This document shows, piece by piece, positions 52,413 to 61,632 of a DNA stretch of 64,000 bases; position 1 is the first letter of the stretch, and every line of letters begins with the position of its first letter. The position numbers and the translations under genes are program-made. The notes under the pieces are model-generated. The model saw only the letters and a list, made by a program, of their open reading frames with translations. It was not told where the DNA came from and did not search any database. The stretch is from JAGVPT01 sp049578505 (GTDB lineage: Bacteria; Bacteroidota; Ignavibacteria; UBA10030; UBA8401), in the NCBI GenBank assembly GCA_049578505.1, contig JBAUMC010000006.1, positions 1 through 64,000 on the forward strand, read 5' to 3'.

Positions 52413-53501
52413 CTACTTTTTCTTGACCGCATTTTTTGCTTTCCTATATCCCGGTTTCAACACGTCATAGATAATCGCAATTCGCTGCTTGTATGGAACA
52501 AATGCGCTCTTCATCGCATTGATTGTTATCTTCTCGAGCTCTTCAAGAGTCAATCCGAAATGCTCTGCGGCAGTGCAATATTCATCTGTTAACGTAATAC
52601 CGCTCATCAAGCGATCGTCGGTATTCAACGTTACTCGGAATTTGTAACGGTAGAAAATTCCGAACGGATGTTCATCGATGCTGTTGACCGCGCCGGTATG
52701 GAGGTTGCTTGTCAAGCAGATTTCGAGCGGAATCCGTTTGTCGAGTACGTACTGCGCCAGCGTCCCCATGCTCAGCACCTGTCCCTCTTTTAGCCTCATG
52801 TCTTCGATCAGGCGTGTAGCGTGCCCAATCCTGTGCGCGCCGCACCATTGAATAGCCTGCCAGATTGATTCTTTACCAAACGCCTCGCCGGCGTGAACGG
52901 TAATGTTAAAATTTTCCCGTTGGATGTAATGAAACGCGTCGATGTGCTTTTTTGGCGGAAAGCCCCCTTCTTCGCCTGCGAGATCAAATCCTACAACCCC
53001 CTGACTACGAAAATCGACGGCAAGCTCTGCAATCTCCTGCGATATTTTCGGGTCCATGTTTCTCATCGCACAGATCAGAAGTCCGTACTCGACCCCGAAG
53101 TCCTTTTTTCCCCGATCTAATCCGCGAAGAACGGCTTTCACGATTCTTTCGTTGTGAAGCCCTTTTTGTTGATGAAAGACCGGGGCGAACCGTGTTTCCA
53201 GGTAAACGACGCCGTCCTTTTTCATGTCTTCGAGTGTTTCGTACGCAACGCGCTCAAGCGCTTCTTCCGTTTGCATCACCCCGCACGTATGCTCGAAACC
53301 TTCGAGGAAGAGGGGTAAACTTCCACGTTGCGCGCCCCGCTGAAACCAGACTGCGAGTTCGGCGGCATCCGTTGTCGGCAATTTTGTATATTTTTGATCA
53401 CGTGCTAATTCGATGACTGTCTGAGGCCGAACGCCGCCGTCGAGATGGTCGTGGAGGAGTACTTTGGGAACTGTGCGGAGGAAATTTTTAGTCAGCTTCA
53501 T
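52413..53501 (-). CDS. add: Adenosine deaminase
   Basis: A 362-residue metal-dependent amidohydrolase that deaminates adenosine to inosine. Zinc ligands are seen in HDHLDGG (near residue 17) and HAGEAFG. The C-terminal catalytic region includes NTDDR, and the substrate pocket includes SNLHTGAV. ATG 53501 gives the usual length; the extra 23 upstream residues look unrelated. No purine salvage partners are adjacent. Confidence 0.94.
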   Translation of the reverse strand: MKLTKNFLRTVPKVLLHDHLDGGVRPQTVIELARDQKYTKLPTTDAAELAVWFQRGAQRGSLPLFLEGFEHTCGVMQTEEALERVAYETLEDMKKDGVVYLETRFAPVFHQQKGLHNERIVKAVLRGLDRGKKDFGVEYGLLICAMRNMDPKISQEIAELAVDFRSQGVVGFDLAGEEGGFPPKKHIDAFHYIQRENFNITVHAGEAFGKESIWQAIQWCGAHRIGHATRLIEDMRLKEGQVLSMGTLAQYVLDKRIPLEICLTSNLHTGAVNSIDEHPFGIFYRYKFRVTLNTDDRLMSGITLTDEYCTAAEHFGLTLEELEKITINAMKSAFVPYKQRIAIIYDVLKPGYRKAKNAVKKK

Positions 53502-53660
53502 GGAGGGCCGAGAAAGTTTGTCGGTAGAATAATTGTTCCGTAATGTACGAATGAAAGTCCTTAGTTCCAACCGGAATAGCTTCCAATATTCCTGATTGCA
53601 TTTAGATTTCTCTTTGAGTAAAGTTATTCCTGTCTATCGATGAACGCATAACATCAACCT

Positions 53661-54179
53661 GTGAATCTTGAAAAAGAAATATTGAGGGAACATTCGAAGC
53701 GGCAAAGTCTATGGATCGCAAAGTGGGTCGGCAAAGATAAAAGGCGATTCAAGCAATTAATGGACCTTTTTCTAAGGGGCGATTATCGTGTTACACAGCG
53801 TGCAGCGTGGATTGTCAAGCATTGTGCGGATGAACACTCCGAGCTTGTAACTCCTTATTTTAACAAGATGATCGACCGTATGCTTGAACCGGGTGTCCAC
53901 GTTGCCGTAAAGAGAAACGTGATAAGAATTCTTCAAGATGTTGAGATACCCAGACGGCTCTCGGGCAAAATTGCAACAGTGTGTTTTGATTTGTTCGCTT
54001 CTGCAAAAGAACCAGTTGCGGTAAAAGTGTTTTCGATGACTGTACTTGCGAATATTGCACGGCGAGAGCCAGAATTGAAAAACGAGATACGGATTCTTAT
54101 TGAGCAGCAAATGCCGACAGGAACTGCTGGTTTTCGTTCGAGGGGATCGAAGATATTGAAGCGGCTGGAAAAGTTGTAG
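53661..54179 (+). CDS. HEAT-repeat-like hypothetical protein
   Basis: A 172-residue all-helical protein with three to four HEAT-like helical pairs (RRFKQLMDLFLRGDYRVTQRAAWIV, HVAVKRNVIRILQD, EPVAVKVFSMTVLANIARREPE) and a basic C terminus. The start is GTG at 53661. It is similar to short DNA-glycosylase-like HEAT proteins in shape only, and no catalytic residue stands out. A homologue search would be needed to name a family. Confidence 0.7.
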   Translation: MNLEKEILREHSKRQSLWIAKWVGKDKRRFKQLMDLFLRGDYRVTQRAAWIVKHCADEHSELVTPYFNKMIDRMLEPGVHVAVKRNVIRILQDVEIPRRLSGKIATVCFDLFASAKEPVAVKVFSMTVLANIARREPELKNEIRILIEQQMPTGTAGFRSRGSKILKRLEKL

Positions 54180-54239
54180 GTTGCGCTCGTTTTGTCGTTT
54201 TTCTAAACTTAGTTTACTCTGTCACATGGTCAGAAGAGC

Positions 54240-54752
54240 ATGCTTCGTCCCTCATACAATATGATATCGTCGATTTTTAGGTTGCCGGTTTTTATGTATA
54301 TGCTGAAATGCATATGTGGCTTTTCTCTTTGTTACCTCCTCTACATCTGCTTTCCGCAGCACCAGTTTTACTGGAGTATGATTTCGGTACTCCTGGTGAT
54401 TTCGCCTGAAGAAGATTCGTCGCATCGATTAGCGTTCGATAGAATGAAGGCAAATGTTCTCGGTTCAATGGTCGGCATCGTGATATTTTTCACTCATCTG
54501 CCTACATTGTTTGGGATGTGCCTTGGGGTCGTGATTACAATTGCGATTGGTATAAGTCTGAGGCTTACGAATGCAACCCGTTCAGCGCTTGCTTCATTGG
54601 TTATCGTGTTGATGCATGAACAGCAGGAAAGCTCATGGAATATTGCAGTTGAAAGAATGTTGTGCGTCCTGGCAGGTTGTTTTATCGCTATTAGTGTTAC
54701 GTATGTAGTAGGTTTTGTTTCACAAAGGTTCGGTAGCACTAAACCGGCGTGA
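54240..54752 (+). CDS. FUSC-family membrane protein
   Basis: A 170-residue membrane protein with about five hydrophobic helices. It contains the FUSC-like segment FYWSMISVLLVISPEEDSSHRLAFDRMKANVLGSMVG, and ends with a repeated pair of helices (LCVLAGCFIAISVTYVVGF). Larger members export aromatic acids, whereas this is the short single-domain form. It probably functions as an oligomer in the inner membrane; the substrate is unknown. Confidence 0.82.
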   Translation: MLRPSYNMISSIFRLPVFMYMLKCICGFSLCYLLYICFPQHQFYWSMISVLLVISPEEDSSHRLAFDRMKANVLGSMVGIVIFFTHLPTLFGMCLGVVITIAIGISLRLTNATRSALASLVIVLMHEQQESSWNIAVERMLCVLAGCFIAISVTYVVGFVSQRFGSTKPA

Positions 54753-54809
54753 TGAATGCCTGTTCGATCGAACCTGTTTAAGTTTCTACAATCGGCTTGT
54801 CAGAGTCCC

Positions 54810-56369
54810 TCACGCCAATTTCCCAACTGCTTTTTCGACACTGCGTAGAATTGCTTCGTCGAGCAACAGGTTGAGCGTCTTTTGAATATCATGGTATAAC
54901 ACCCGGTCCCGTGTTAAATGCGGAATGGTTGCACGGATCGTTTTGTGTGCAGCACGCGTTCCCTTGCCGCATCGCAGCGGAGCATGGAAGTCAATCGCTT
55001 GCGCCGCGCAGAGCATCTCGATCGCGATGACAGTCTGGGCGTTTCGCAGCACGCGCCAGCATTTCTGAGCGCTGATCGACCCCATGCTGTTGTGATCCTC
55101 CTGATTTGCGGAGGTAGGGATAGAATCGACGCTCGCAGGATGAGCAAGCACTTTATTTTCCGAAACAAGTGATGCAGCGGTATACTGAGCAATCATTAAT
55201 CCGGAATTGAGGCCGCCGTTGTGTGTAAGGAATCTGGGCAATCCGCTGAGCGAGCCGTTGACCATCCGCTCAGTACGGCGCTCCGAAATGTTCGCAAGCT
55301 CGGATAAAGCGATCGCCGCAAAATCCATGGCAAGCGCGATCGGCTGTCCGTGAAAATTACCCCCTTCGAGGTGCTGTCGTTCATCAGGGAAGATAAGGGG
55401 ATTATCGTTTGCAGAATTGATTTCGACGGAAACGATTCTTTCTACGTATTCCAGTGCGTCGCGCGAGGCACCGTGTACTTGCGGTGCGCAGCGAAGAGAA
55501 TACGCATCCTGCACTCGCCGGTCGTTATGACGGTGCGATTCACGAATTTCGCTTCCGTGAAGCAGGGTTCTGAGATTTTTTGCCGACTCGAGTTGGCCTT
55601 TGAAGGGACGCAAACGATGAATGCGGTCGTCAAACGGCGTGTCGCTCCCTTTCAATGCTTCAACGCTCATTGCCGACGCGACGTCTGCAAGGCTGCACAA
55701 TTGCTTTGCACGGTAAGCAATAAGGGCGGCAAAAGCCGTCATCATCTGCGTGCCGTTGATCAACGCGAGCCCCTCTTTGGCCGCCAGCGTGAGAGGAGTG
55801 AGTCGATGCTTTCTTAATGCACTACTTGAATTTTCAATTTTCGATTGCCGATTTCCGATTGGAAATCGAAAATCGGAAATAACCTTTCCCTTTCCCATCA
55901 TCGTAAGAACGAGGTGTGCGAGCTGTACGAGGTCGCCGCTTGAACCGACGGAGCCTTGCGACGGGATGACAGGTACGAGTTCGGCGTTAAAAAATTTTAT
56001 AATAAATTCAACAGTTTCGGGTCGTATACCCGAAAATCCCTTCGCGAGTGCGTTCACGCGCAAGATCATCATTGCGCGGACAACTTCCGTCGGCAGCGGC
56101 TCACCGGTTCCCGCTGAATGGCTTGCGATAAGGTTGTGCTGAAGCTCTTCGATCTTGTCAAACGGAATATTAACGTCGCTGAATTCGCCAAAGCCCGTTG
56201 TGACGCCGTAGATGTGCTCTTTCGCTTTAAGCCATTCTTCCACGAGCGCACGCGAACGACGCATCGCTTTTCTTGACGAGCCGGAAAGCGACATGCGCGA
56301 AGGTTGGGTGGATGCTGCGAAAAGTGTCGGGATCGTAAGGCTTTTGCCGTCGAGTTGAATTTGAATCAC
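54810..56369 (-). CDS. hutH: Histidine ammonia-lyase family enzyme with altered MIO motif and repeat-derived loop
   Basis: A 519-residue aromatic amino acid lyase with HAL-type residues: YGVTTGFGEFSD near 54-65, SHSAGTGEPL at 83-92, and TSANQEDHNSMG in the C half. The MIO cofactor normally forms from Ala-Ser-Gly; here it is Ser143-Ser144-Gly145 (GSVGSSGDL), an unusual variant that may still cyclise or may impair catalysis. Residues about 164-182 (ISDFRFPIGNRQSKIENSS) are translated from a palindromic dispersed repeat inserted in frame in a loop that in other HALs contains a short variable segment. No hutU, hutI or hutG gene is adjacent. Substrate specificity (His or another aromatic) is not settled. 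Confidence 0.85.
   Translation of the reverse strand: MIQIQLDGKSLTIPTLFAASTQPSRMSLSGSSRKAMRRSRALVEEWLKAKEHIYGVTTGFGEFSDVNIPFDKIEELQHNLIASHSAGTGEPLPTEVVRAMMILRVNALAKGFSGIRPETVEFIIKFFNAELVPVIPSQGSVGSSGDLVQLAHLVLTMMGKGKVISDFRFPIGNRQSKIENSSSALRKHRLTPLTLAAKEGLALINGTQMMTAFAALIAYRAKQLCSLADVASAMSVEALKGSDTPFDDRIHRLRPFKGQLESAKNLRTLLHGSEIRESHRHNDRRVQDAYSLRCAPQVHGASRDALEYVERIVSVEINSANDNPLIFPDERQHLEGGNFHGQPIALAMDFAAIALSELANISERRTERMVNGSLSGLPRFLTHNGGLNSGLMIAQYTAASLVSENKVLAHPASVDSIPTSANQEDHNSMGSISAQKCWRVLRNAQTVIAIEMLCAAQAIDFHAPLRCGKGTRAAHKTIRATIPHLTRDRVLYHDIQKTLNLLLDEAILRSVEKAVGKLA
55829..55883. repeat. Palindromic GATTTCCGATT repeat inside hutH
   Basis: TTTCCGATT (55852-55860) and AATCGGAAA (55871-55879) are perfect 9-bp inverted arms, nested with ATTTTCGA / TCGAAAAT. 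The repeat is exactly in frame with the lyase gene. Confidence 0.75.
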
Positions 56370-56567
56370 GGGAGGAAATGTCGTTAGTGGTAGAAATTTT
56401 TCCCAATGTAGGGAGGTATTTGATTACATTCAAGCGGACAAAGTACAAACGAAACTGCCTCAGTTCCGATAAAAATAAGACATTATCAGTCGAAAATGTA
56501 CATTGAAAATCTGACGGAAATGAATTATTTTAAAAAAATCGTCATAATTGCCTACAATCATTGGTCA

Positions 56568-57434
56568 ATGAATATTTCATCTCTTTTTCAGCAAAAGCAG
56601 TTGAAACCGTCATGGTCGTATACAACGTCCGGCGTGCTTTGGCGCCTCCTCTTTTCGGAGACCAATTTCATCGTCGGGGAAGACCGGGATACGGAAAAAA
56701 AGCAAGTCTCTTTTTTTTGCTTGAATGCAGCCAACGGGGATGTCCTCTGGAAAAATCTTTCGTTTGCCGAACCGTGGTGGATCGGGATTGAAGGCATTGT
56801 CCACGATAAAGTATTTCTTCACGGTTTCAAAAAGCCGGATATGCCCGAGCATGGCAAAATCGTGGCCCTCGATCTGGGCACGGGAAGAGAACTGTGGAAT
56901 AATAACGATTACTCTTATCTCTATGCAACATCCGACCGGGTTATGGCATTTCGCGATTTCTTCGAAAGACGAATGTATTATGAGCTTGACACTTCAACCG
57001 GAAAGTTACTACAGGAATTGAAAGAACTTCCCGCGGATGGGGACAGTAAAAAAAATGCGAACTTCGGCAGGGAGAACTTCGCATTTCCGGAATCGCTCAC
57101 CGAAGCCGTCGATGAATTCCCGGTTGTCGTCCCCATGGTTAATAGATATTGTGACAGGAATTCCATCCGCGGTTCAGTGGAGTACATTCGTTCCAGCGGC
57201 AAGCTGGTGTTCAACTACTATGCCGTTCAAGGACACGACCAGGAAAAAAATATCGATTCTCTTCAAAACCGATTGTGCATCATTGACGAGGCGAGCGGCA
57301 AGCAGGTCTATGCAGACATTTTAAATTCTTCAACCCCCAGCGCCGTCCCCGATTCTTTTTTTGTCGACGATGCGACCGCTTACTACATCAAAGAAAAGAA
57401 TACCCTGGTTGCCGTTTCGCTCTCAGATCGATGA
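56568..57434 (+). CDS. DUF4905-like beta-propeller protein
   Basis: A 288-residue protein of alternating beta strands in a PQQ-like pattern (LNAANGDVLWKN, VALDLGTGRELW, YELDTSTGKLLQEL, CIIDEASGKQVY), matching the Bacteroidota DUF4905 family. It has no signal peptide with the 56568 start; an upstream start at 56496 adds a hydrophobic stretch but no good signal. It overlaps phzF by 4 nt, so they are coupled. Function unknown. Confidence 0.75.
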   Translation: MNISSLFQQKQLKPSWSYTTSGVLWRLLFSETNFIVGEDRDTEKKQVSFFCLNAANGDVLWKNLSFAEPWWIGIEGIVHDKVFLHGFKKPDMPEHGKIVALDLGTGRELWNNNDYSYLYATSDRVMAFRDFFERRMYYELDTSTGKLLQELKELPADGDSKKNANFGRENFAFPESLTEAVDEFPVVVPMVNRYCDRNSIRGSVEYIRSSGKLVFNYYAVQGHDQEKNIDSLQNRLCIIDEASGKQVYADILNSSTPSAVPDSFFVDDATAYYIKEKNTLVAVSLSDR

Positions 57435-58336
57435 TTATGAGATCGTTGAAGATAAAACATATCGATGCCTTTACGTCAAAGACGTTTGCAGGGAACCCGG
57501 CAGCCGTTGTTCTCACGGGAGATGGTTTAACAAAAGAACAAATGCAAAGTATTGCGAGAGAAATGAATCTTTCCGAAACGGCATTTATCCTTCATGCGTC
57601 GACCAAGCACTCCGACCTTCGTATACGATGGTTTACGCCTACGAATGAAGTGGCATTATGCGGTCACGCAACAATTGCCGGCTTTCATGCTCTTGCCGAA
57701 GAGGGATTATACGGCATGAAGAAAAGCGGGTCCCATGCGTTTCACCTTGAAACTGCTTCGGGTATTCTGGACGTTCATGTCACAAAAGAAAATGGTTGCG
57801 CTTCGGTGAAATTTTCTCTTCCGCTGCCTCGGTTCGTTAAGGGTCAACACCTGAAAAATGACTTTTTCGCTTCGCTGGGTGCGCAGAGTAGTGACTTCGA
57901 TAAACGGCTGCCTTGTGTTATAAGTGTCAATGCCTATTTGCCCGTTCGACGCCTCTCTGCTCTTTTCGACCTGCGTCCCGACTTTCAACTCGTGAAGAAA
58001 ATTTTGCTCAGCAAAAAACTTTTAGGCGTGTGTGTCTTCTCAACTGAAACCGTCGACCGTTCGTCGACATTTCATTCCCGCTTCTTTGCGCCGAACGACG
58101 GCATCAACGAAGACCCGGTCACCGGTTCAGCCAACGGTCCCCTCGGCGTGTACATGGTGGAGCAAAATCTCGTTGGAAAGTCCGACGGCCTGATCGAAAT
58201 GATCGGCGAACAAGGCGATGCCATCGGCAGACCGGGGCGGGTAAAGGTGGAGGTTCAGGTCGATCACGGTAAGCCCAAATCGGTGGCGATTGTCGGAAGC
58301 GCTGTCACCGTAATGGAAGGCACATTAACAATTTAA
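57431..58336 (+). CDS. PhzF-family isomerase/epimerase
   Basis: A 301-residue protein with the two-domain PhzF/diaminopimelate epimerase-like fold. The N-terminal catalytic region has TFAGNPAAVV and NLSETAFIL (active-site Glu), followed by GHATIAGFHAL. Residues such as ITGSANGP, here as VTGSANGPLGVYM, close the second site. Members isomerise diverse acidic substrates. No phenazine genes are present, so a generic metabolic role is likelier. Its start overlaps the preceding gene. Confidence 0.9.
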   Translation: MIMRSLKIKHIDAFTSKTFAGNPAAVVLTGDGLTKEQMQSIAREMNLSETAFILHASTKHSDLRIRWFTPTNEVALCGHATIAGFHALAEEGLYGMKKSGSHAFHLETASGILDVHVTKENGCASVKFSLPLPRFVKGQHLKNDFFASLGAQSSDFDKRLPCVISVNAYLPVRRLSALFDLRPDFQLVKKILLSKKLLGVCVFSTETVDRSSTFHSRFFAPNDGINEDPVTGSANGPLGVYMVEQNLVGKSDGLIEMIGEQGDAIGRPGRVKVEVQVDHGKPKSVAIVGSAVTVMEGTLTI

Positions 58337-58370
58337 ATTTCGACAACTCTCGGTAAATATCGGATCAAAA

Positions 58371-60374
58371 ATGATGGGATTGTCAAACATTCTCTTTACG
58401 TTTGTTCTCCTTGCGTCGATCGTTTTTTTTGGATTGAGCGCGCGGCGGCTTCTCTCGTATTTGCAGACCGCCAAATCGGAAGACCGATTTGACCGCCCTC
58501 TGGTACGGTTCAAGAGGGTTCTAACGATTGCGTTGTTGCAGACGAAGCTGCTCCGTGAGCCGCTTGCTGGATTGATGCACGTTGCAATTTTTTGGGGATT
58601 TCTTGCTCTTATCGTCGCAGTCGCTGAGTCAATCGGCGAAGGCATTACCGGCCACTTCTCGTTTCGATTTCTTGGGAATTTTTATTCTCTGATCACGTTC
58701 AGCCAGGAGATTTTTTGCCTTCTAGTGATCGTTTCGGTGGTGATTGCGCTCTGGCGGAGGTTCATTTCGCGGGTGAAGCGGCTTCAAGTCGATGCGCACG
58801 GAAACGTCGACGCTGCCGTGATTCTCGTCTGGATTTTTTTCATCGTCTCGACGCTGCTGTTCCAGAATGCTGCTCGTATTTCATTCGGGCAGTATGGTGC
58901 TGGTTTGGGTTATCCTGTATCTTCAAAAATGGCAGCCCTGTTTTCGGATAACGTCTCCGCATCGGAATGGAGCCAGCGATTTTGGTGGGCTCATATCGTC
59001 CTCGTTCTCGGCTTCCTCAATTATCTCCCATTTTCAAAACATCTCCATGTTTTGACATCCATCCCAAATGTCTTTTTCTCCAGCGTAAAGCCGCCCGGCG
59101 CTCTGAAGCCGATCAATCTCAGCGACGAATCGGCTACGAAATTCGGCGCATCCGATGTAGATGACTTGACCTGGAAACAATTACTCGACGGCTACACATG
59201 CACAGAATGCGGACGCTGCGATTCGGTATGTCCTGCGAACGTAACCGGCAAACGCCTTTCGCCCCGAAAAATTATCGTCGATACACGCCGCCGAACGATG
59301 GAAAAAGCTCCGTTGCTGACCCGCGGAGTGAAGGCCGAAAATGAGAGTGAAGTGTTGTCACATTCGCTCGTCGACCACTTCATCTCAGTGGATGAACTCT
59401 GGGCTTGCACGACTTGCATGGCATGCGTGCACGAATGCCCTGTCATGATCGAGCATGTGAACGAGATTGTTGACCTAAGGCGAGGTCTGGTGTTAAACGA
59501 GTCTCGTTTTCCTGCGGAGCTGCGTTCCACATTCGAAAATCTCGAGCGGAACTTCACGCCCTGGGGTTTCAGCCATTCGTCCCGCGCTGATTGGGCCGAT
59601 GGATTGGATATTCCGCGTATGGCGGATGGAGGGGAATTCGACGTGTTATTCTGGGTTGGCTGTGCCGGTGCGTTCGACGCACGGTACCGAAAAGTTACGC
59701 AGGCTTTTTCAAAGCTGATGAAATATAGCGGAGTGAAGTTCGCTATCCTCGGTCTTGAAGAAAAGTGCAACGGCGATGCGGCACGCCGGATGGGGAACGA
59801 GTATCTCGCTCAAACATTAATCGCTGAAAACGTGGAAACACTAAACCGGTACAACGTTAAGAAAATTGTCACAACATGCCCTCACTGCTTTCATTCCTTA
59901 AAGAATGAATATCCCCAATTTGGGGGAAACTACGACGTTGTCCATCATACCGATTTCCTTGCCGGGTTGGTAAAGGAGGGGAAATTCGCGGTTTCACGCT
60001 CGCAAAGCGAAACGGTCACATTCCATGATTCATGCTACCTTGCTCGATACAACGGCGTCATCGATTCTCCCCGCGCATTGCTCAACTCGATTCCTCAACT
60101 GTCGGTGACCGAAATGCCCCGGTCAAAGGACAAGGGATTTTGCTGCGGTGCAGGCGGAGGGAGGATGTGGATGGAAGAAAAGGAGGGGAAGCGCGTAAAT
60201 ATAGAACGAACGGAAGAAGCTCTGTCTACGAATGCAGGAACAATCGGGACGGCCTGCCCGTTTTGTATGACGATGATGACCGACGGGGTTAAGGCTAAAG
60301 AGGCGAGCGAACGAGTCAATGTGAAAGACGTCGCCGAATTGTTATGGGAATCAGTGGAACGGAAAGAAGTGTGA
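58371..60374 (+). CDS. Membrane Fe-S oxidoreductase with HdrD/GlpC-like CCG domains
   Basis: A 667-residue protein. The N-terminal ~260 residues contain four to five transmembrane helices, like a NarI/cytochrome b-type anchor. Two 4Fe-4S motifs follow: CTECGRCDSVCPAN and CTTCMACVHECPV. The C-terminal half has two CCG-type cysteine domains (CNGDAARRMG with CPHCFHSLKNEYP, then HDSCYLARYNG, GFCCGAGGGRMW and ACPFCMTMM). Such one-piece proteins transfer electrons from soluble flavoproteins (often ETF) to membrane quinones. No etfAB is adjacent. The following small gene may belong to the same transcript. Confidence 0.92.
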   Translation: MMGLSNILFTFVLLASIVFFGLSARRLLSYLQTAKSEDRFDRPLVRFKRVLTIALLQTKLLREPLAGLMHVAIFWGFLALIVAVAESIGEGITGHFSFRFLGNFYSLITFSQEIFCLLVIVSVVIALWRRFISRVKRLQVDAHGNVDAAVILVWIFFIVSTLLFQNAARISFGQYGAGLGYPVSSKMAALFSDNVSASEWSQRFWWAHIVLVLGFLNYLPFSKHLHVLTSIPNVFFSSVKPPGALKPINLSDESATKFGASDVDDLTWKQLLDGYTCTECGRCDSVCPANVTGKRLSPRKIIVDTRRRTMEKAPLLTRGVKAENESEVLSHSLVDHFISVDELWACTTCMACVHECPVMIEHVNEIVDLRRGLVLNESRFPAELRSTFENLERNFTPWGFSHSSRADWADGLDIPRMADGGEFDVLFWVGCAGAFDARYRKVTQAFSKLMKYSGVKFAILGLEEKCNGDAARRMGNEYLAQTLIAENVETLNRYNVKKIVTTCPHCFHSLKNEYPQFGGNYDVVHHTDFLAGLVKEGKFAVSRSQSETVTFHDSCYLARYNGVIDSPRALLNSIPQLSVTEMPRSKDKGFCCGAGGGRMWMEEKEGKRVNIERTEEALSTNAGTIGTACPFCMTMMTDGVKAKEASERVNVKDVAELLWESVERKEV

Positions 60375-60405
60375 AACAGCGTTATATCATTTCGAAAGGA
60401 GACTT

Positions 60406-60612
60406 ATGACGTACAGAGTTTCGGTGTATAAATATTTGGAAGTCCCGAAAACGGTTGCTCACGAAACAGTTGAAGGAACCGAAGGGCAAGCCACCGCGCG
60501 TGCGAAGGAAATGTTATTGGCTTCCGAAGGCGACGTTGTTGTTGTCGCGATTGTGTCGGGGGGCGAGACCCGGGTCGTCCAACGTTTTGAAAAAGTGAAG
60601 AAGGCTTCGTAA
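60406..60612 (+). CDS. Small hypothetical protein
   Basis: A 68-residue protein with a possible beta-alpha-beta arrangement (YRVSVYKYLEVPKTVAHE, then TARAKEMLLASEGDVVVVAI, then ETRVVQRFEKV). GAAAGGAGA precedes the ATG. It is 31 bp downstream of the Fe-S oxidoreductase, so perhaps co-transcribed. No family recognised. Confidence 0.7.
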   Translation: MTYRVSVYKYLEVPKTVAHETVEGTEGQATARAKEMLLASEGDVVVVAIVSGGETRVVQRFEKVKKAS

Positions 60613-60661
60613 AAGTTGCTTTTGTCCTGCGTTTCTAAAAATTTTTTGCGGTAAAGCACTC

Positions 60662-61618
60662 ATGAGCAACACCGACACCGCTCTCGCCCGGCGCATGGAA
60701 TGGATGAAGGAGTACGAAGAAAAGAAAAACGTTCCTTCTATTTGCCAGAAATTTTCCATCAGCCGCAAGACATTTTACAAATGGTTGAAGCGGTACAGGA
60801 TATCTTCGAACAGCGTTTCAAGCCTCGGAGACCATTCACGGCGCCCGCATCATAGCCCCCGCGCCACACCTCCGGCGATTATTCAGCGGCTGCGCGAACT
60901 CCGGGAAAAAACCGGCTTCGGGCAGAAACGGTTGAAGCTCTATCTTTCCATTTGGTACGACATCGATTTATCCGAAAGCGCCATCTGGAAACTGCTGAAG
61001 AAATCCGGCGTCGACATGAAGCTCAAGAAGTCGCACCTGCGAAAGGTGCGCCCCAACGATGCGCTTCTTCCGGGCGACCGGGTTGTCCTTACGTTCAAGT
61101 TCATCAAGAATCAGGACGGCAAACAACAATTTGTCCAATACAGTGCAATCGACGAGTGTTCACGGCTTCGCGTCACGAAAATTTATGGACGGCACTCCAC
61201 GCTCTCTGCGCTCGATTTTGTTCAATTTGGGTTGATGCATTTTCCTTTTTTAATTCGTTATATTCAAACGCCGCTCGACAACGCATTTGCCAGCGTTTCA
61301 AAACCGCGGTCGAGGACACACGCGTTCACGATGAACTTGCGCAAGCTGGGCATCAAACATGAGGTTCCGTCGAAGAAAAAGCTTGCAGTGAATAGATTCA
61401 TGGAGCGAATCAAACGGTTTGATGAAGTCGAGCCGTATACGACAAAACCGTTTTCTTTACCGGACGAACTGCAGCAGGAGGCGGCGCGGTACTTGTACCG
61501 GTACAACAACGAACGCCCGATCCCGCTCATCGAAAACATGTCGCCGGTGGAAAAATTGCGCACGTATCAACAATTCAGCGGTATCGTAACCTTCGACCCG
61601 TATAACATCTCACGATAA
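60662..61618 (+). CDS. IS481-type transposase-like protein, DDE site degraded
   Basis: A 318-residue protein with an N-terminal helix-turn-helix (about 20-50; SICQKFSISRKTFYKWLKRY) and an integrase-core-like domain (about 130-310). In active relatives the first catalytic Asp sits in a VHIDxK motif; here the aligned segment reads VVLTFKF, without Asp. The later TDNG motif appears as LDNA, and an Arg-rich MERIKRF stands where the catalytic Glu segment is expected. It ends YNNERPIPLIENMSPVEKL, the family's typical tail. No flanking inverted repeats were found, and it lies 14 bp before the response regulator in the same direction. It is probably a domesticated, DNA-binding non-transposing gene. 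Confidence 0.8.
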   Translation: MSNTDTALARRMEWMKEYEEKKNVPSICQKFSISRKTFYKWLKRYRISSNSVSSLGDHSRRPHHSPRATPPAIIQRLRELREKTGFGQKRLKLYLSIWYDIDLSESAIWKLLKKSGVDMKLKKSHLRKVRPNDALLPGDRVVLTFKFIKNQDGKQQFVQYSAIDECSRLRVTKIYGRHSTLSALDFVQFGLMHFPFLIRYIQTPLDNAFASVSKPRSRTHAFTMNLRKLGIKHEVPSKKKLAVNRFMERIKRFDEVEPYTTKPFSLPDELQQEAARYLYRYNNERPIPLIENMSPVEKLRTYQQFSGIVTFDPYNISR

Positions 61619-61632
61619 TCAGGACCCCAGCA

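Noticed and set aside
57431..58336. Phenazine biosynthesis cluster suggested by PhzF
   Set aside because: No other phz genes in the neighbourhood; PhzF-family proteins are widespread in non-producers.
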